From positions 9,259,001 to 9,323,000 of the forward strand of contig NC_083387.1 of NCBI RefSeq assembly GCF_031755915.1: 64,000 nt of DNA, written 5' to 3'. The first letter of the stretch is position 1. Every line of letters begins with the position of its first letter. The translations under genes and the position numbers were made by a program. The stretch is from Ziziphus jujuba (Eukaryota > Streptophyta > Magnoliopsida > Rosales > Rhamnaceae). Shown here piece after piece: positions 61,401 through 64,000 of the stretch. A model generated the notes under the pieces. That model was not told the origin of the DNA. It ran no database searches and was given only the letters and a program-made list of their open reading frames with translations.

Positions 61401-64000
61401 TGTAACATCCCGTACCAAAATATACATATTTTAACCAAGTTTGACCAAGTTGATTAAGTTTGACCGAGTGAACAATATATGGATCCAAGTTGACTTTTTC
61501 AATAGCCAATATTTTTAGTTTGACTGAGATACCATTGTGTAGATCTCGTTTATACGAATTCATAGACTGGTGGCATGTCAAATTTCGGATTACAGATAAA
61601 AAGTTATGGTTCTGAGAAATTTTAAGCATAAGTTTTATATCAGTGTCCAAATCAGTTCCAGTTTTTGTCTGTTAGTGACCTTAGACTCTATATAAGCTCG
61701 ATAAATGTGCCAAATAGGAAGCAAATCCCAAAATACCCATTTCATCTCCAAAACCCAAGATATTCTCCCCCAGACCCATAGGTTCAAACTGGGTCATTTC
61801 GACCAATTTACCGTCGAACCAGGTCACCACCGTTTTGTCCATCTCCAGCCAACCATCACTTACACGCGCCATCCACGTAGAAAGGTCACTTGAAGGTGAG
61901 ATGAACCGTGAAATTTCACGGCGAGAGACAATTGGACGCGCCCAGATCAGGCCCGCGAAGTCCGCTGCGGTCGGCGAGGTGGGTTGCCGGATTTTCTTGA
62001 TTTTTGGCCTTTTCAGGCCAACCCATACACTTTTTCCACTATTTTCACCCCTTTGAACTCATTCCCATGGTTATTTTTCCCAGATTCCTCACTGTTTGAG
62101 AGATCCGACAACAGGAAGTTTGGCCGACGCTTCAACAGTGTTTTCCGGCCACCGGAGGAATCTTTGGACCAAGGTGAGCATACTGCTAGGTTCCTTGTCT
62201 CTTGGGCTTCTCATGGATATAAATTTGTGTATTTTGGAGGTTGCTTGATAATTTTTTTATTTTTGGGTCAATTAGTTCATTTTCGGATAAGTTGTGACTG
62301 CGTTTGACAAAATTGGTTAAATTGGTTAAAATTGGGGTTGGATTAGTGAAATTGGATATTATTAGGACCCATTAGGTGGTTCAATTTCAAAAAATTAAGT
62401 TTTGGATGAAAATTTCCAATTTTGGATACCGGATCCTAAGGGTACGAGTTGTAATTGGACTGTTAAGTGTCCAATTTATGTAATTTTATCGTATCATAAA
62501 TTATTTTAAGACGTTTGAATCATACAAATGTCTTTGGTTTAGTTATTTGGAATCTGAGAAATATTTTATTATATTACAGGCACTCGAGTTGAGCCAAGAG
62601 GTGATTCTGCAAATGAGCAGGAGTGAGCATCTGTAGTACTGTGAGTGATTATAATTTTAAAAAATATTTTGGATGTATAGTATATTATATATATGCTTTG
62701 AGTATTTTACTTATATCTATCGTTTGATTTGAATGTTCATTTTATGGATATGTAAGAATCTGCTTTTACATATATGTGTTATTATTTTATATTACTTTTG
62801 TCAATATTTTAAACATTTAGTAATTCTAATGAGTTCATGAATGAACTTGTGGTATTTAAATCACTTTGGTATTTGAATTCAAGTTTTAAATCACTTTAGA
62901 AAATAATTGATTTGAGAAAGCAGATTGAAAATTATATGATTTTAACCATGTTCAAGTATTTTAAAATTTTATATGCTTAAAATTGGTTTATGGTGAATAT
63001 GCTTCACTGTGGTATTTCTGATTTATATGAAATGATGATTTGAAATTTTTGGAATATTTAAATAAGCAGATAAATTTGGAAATTAAATAAGGACTCATGA
63101 TACAGTATTGTTCAGAAACGTATTTGAGATATTACAAGATTATTTTTAAGAATACTGTATCAGTTGTTTTTAATTGATGTACTATGTAGTACCAGAGTTT
63201 TGATTCAGTATTATATTACAGCGCACTGAGTTTACCACGGTGCTGTGAGATTGGTTTCATTCAACGGTTATCAATTATTATCACAGACTGTGAGGTCGGA
63301 TTTATCCAACAGTTTATTATTATTATTACCACAATGCCGTGAGGTTAGTTTCATCCAATGGTTATCTATTATTACCACGAACTGTGAGGGTTGGGTTTAT
63401 CCGACGGTTTTTATTATTATTACCATGGTGCTGTGAGATTGGTTTCACCTAACGGTTTATTATTGCCACAGACCGTGAGGTTGGATACGTCCCGACGGTT
63501 ATTTATTATTTCCACGACACCATTCGTATATTGAAGGTCGTGAGGTGGGTGTATCTCAGGGGTTTACAGATTGATACATCATATGGTACATTGTATACAT
63601 TTGAATATATTGTTGATTAACAAATATTGTGGTGATTTCTGCATTTTGATATTTATTTAGTGGAATTGTGTTTATTATATTTTATGCTCAAATATTTATA
63701 TCTTGATTTGAGACATTTTATAACATTACAATGATTGTTCATTCATACTTTTGAGCATCGATTTTTTATGATATTAAATTAGGGTACAAGTTTGGATTTT
63801 GTGAAATAATTTTTAAATGGGAAACTTTTCAAACTAGTGGAACGAGAAGTTTTGAGAGAAAGATTTTTCAGAAATAAATTATTATTTTTCTATTATACTA
63901 TGCCACTCACTTAGATTTCTTTATCTTATGTTTTATTTGTTTTAAATTCGTTCCCCTAGGCCCAAACAGCTAGTAGCAGTTTACCTTGCGCACAGCTTAT
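61401..64000 (+). mobile_element. Probable LTR of a large (Ty3/gypsy-type) element, cut by the window end
   Basis: TGTAACATCCCGTACC at 61401 is the typical start of many plant gypsy LTRs (TGTAACAYCCCG). What follows fits a long LTR: TTGACC-rich U3-like sequence, a TATATAAGC box at about 61690, a GC-richer block (61790-62170) with short open frames, AT-rich sequence and an internal minisatellite. No gag-pol frame begins before the window ends. Whether this is a 5' LTR, a 3' LTR or a solo LTR cannot be told from here. Confidence 0.5.
63234..63530 (+). repeat. ~46-bp minisatellite inside the LTR
   Basis: Seven diverged units begin at about 63234, 63281, 63328, 63374, 63422, 63465 and 63511. Each has the form (A/G)CCACRRNGCNGTGAGGTTGG...TCCAACGGTT followed by a TTATTATT spacer. 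Alternate units resemble each other more (GTGCTGTGAG versus GACTGTGAGG), suggesting a ~93-bp higher-order dimer. Confidence 0.85.

Noticed and set aside
1..64000. CRISPR arrays, bacterial operons, organelle insertions, rRNA genes
   Set aside because: None seen. The tandem repeats present lack regular spacers, and no plastid, mitochondrial or rRNA sequence was recognised.

Overview
The window is nuclear DNA of a eudicot plant. It is AT-rich, with split genes whose introns follow GT-AG and many A/T microsatellites, and its gene families are plant-specific: laccase, polyphenol oxidase (PPO), isoflavone-reductase-like reductase, neprosin/DUF239, a bHLH62-type factor and a plant USP protein. I could not fix the species. 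All gene models were spliced by eye and checked for phase.

Layout. 0.9-3.3 kb: a repeat bounded by ~145-bp inverted repeats, holding a Ty3/gypsy 3' remnant. 5.5-7.6 kb (-): an intact 5-exon isoflavone-reductase/PCBER-like gene (308 aa). 8.3-10.2 kb (-): a neprosin-domain gene with two in-frame stops and a frame loss. 11.0-11.4 kb (+): a PPO C-terminal relic. 11.7-19.5 kb (-): a laccase gene whose reading frame is perfect (562 aa) except that a 5.58-kb Tnt1-like Copia element sits in its last exon, with a 5-bp target duplication (AGGCA) and two 441-bp LTRs that I read as differing at one base. 21-28 kb: repeats and a LINE 3' end. 28.9-34.4 kb (+): a complete PPO gene encoded by a short signal-anchor exon and one large exon. 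36.3-38.4 kb: a second copy of the PPO promoter, exon 1 and intron without the catalytic exon. 39.5-40.0 kb (+): a TATA box plus telo-box followed by a convincing C/D-box snoRNA. 41.8-43.1 kb (+): a 5-exon USP gene (178 aa). 44.4-45.1 and 46.3-46.7 kb (-): two small two-exon genes with signal peptides that I cannot place in a family; the first is broken by an extra 10-bp repeat unit, the second is intact (100 aa). 50.5-53.3 kb (-): a 7-exon bHLH62-like gene (463 aa). 54-61 kb: intergenic, with small retroposition footprints. 61.4 kb to the end: part of a large LTR carrying a ~46-bp minisatellite.

How the genes relate. The IFR-like reductase, the laccase and the PPO all act on phenolic or phenylpropanoid compounds and lie within 30 kb. 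That may be chance or a loose neighbourhood; nothing in the sequence proves a shared pathway. The most striking events are the recent inactivation of the laccase by a Copia element, the half-duplicated PPO gene and the two unassigned secreted-peptide genes. I saw no CRISPR array, organelle insertion or bacterial operon.
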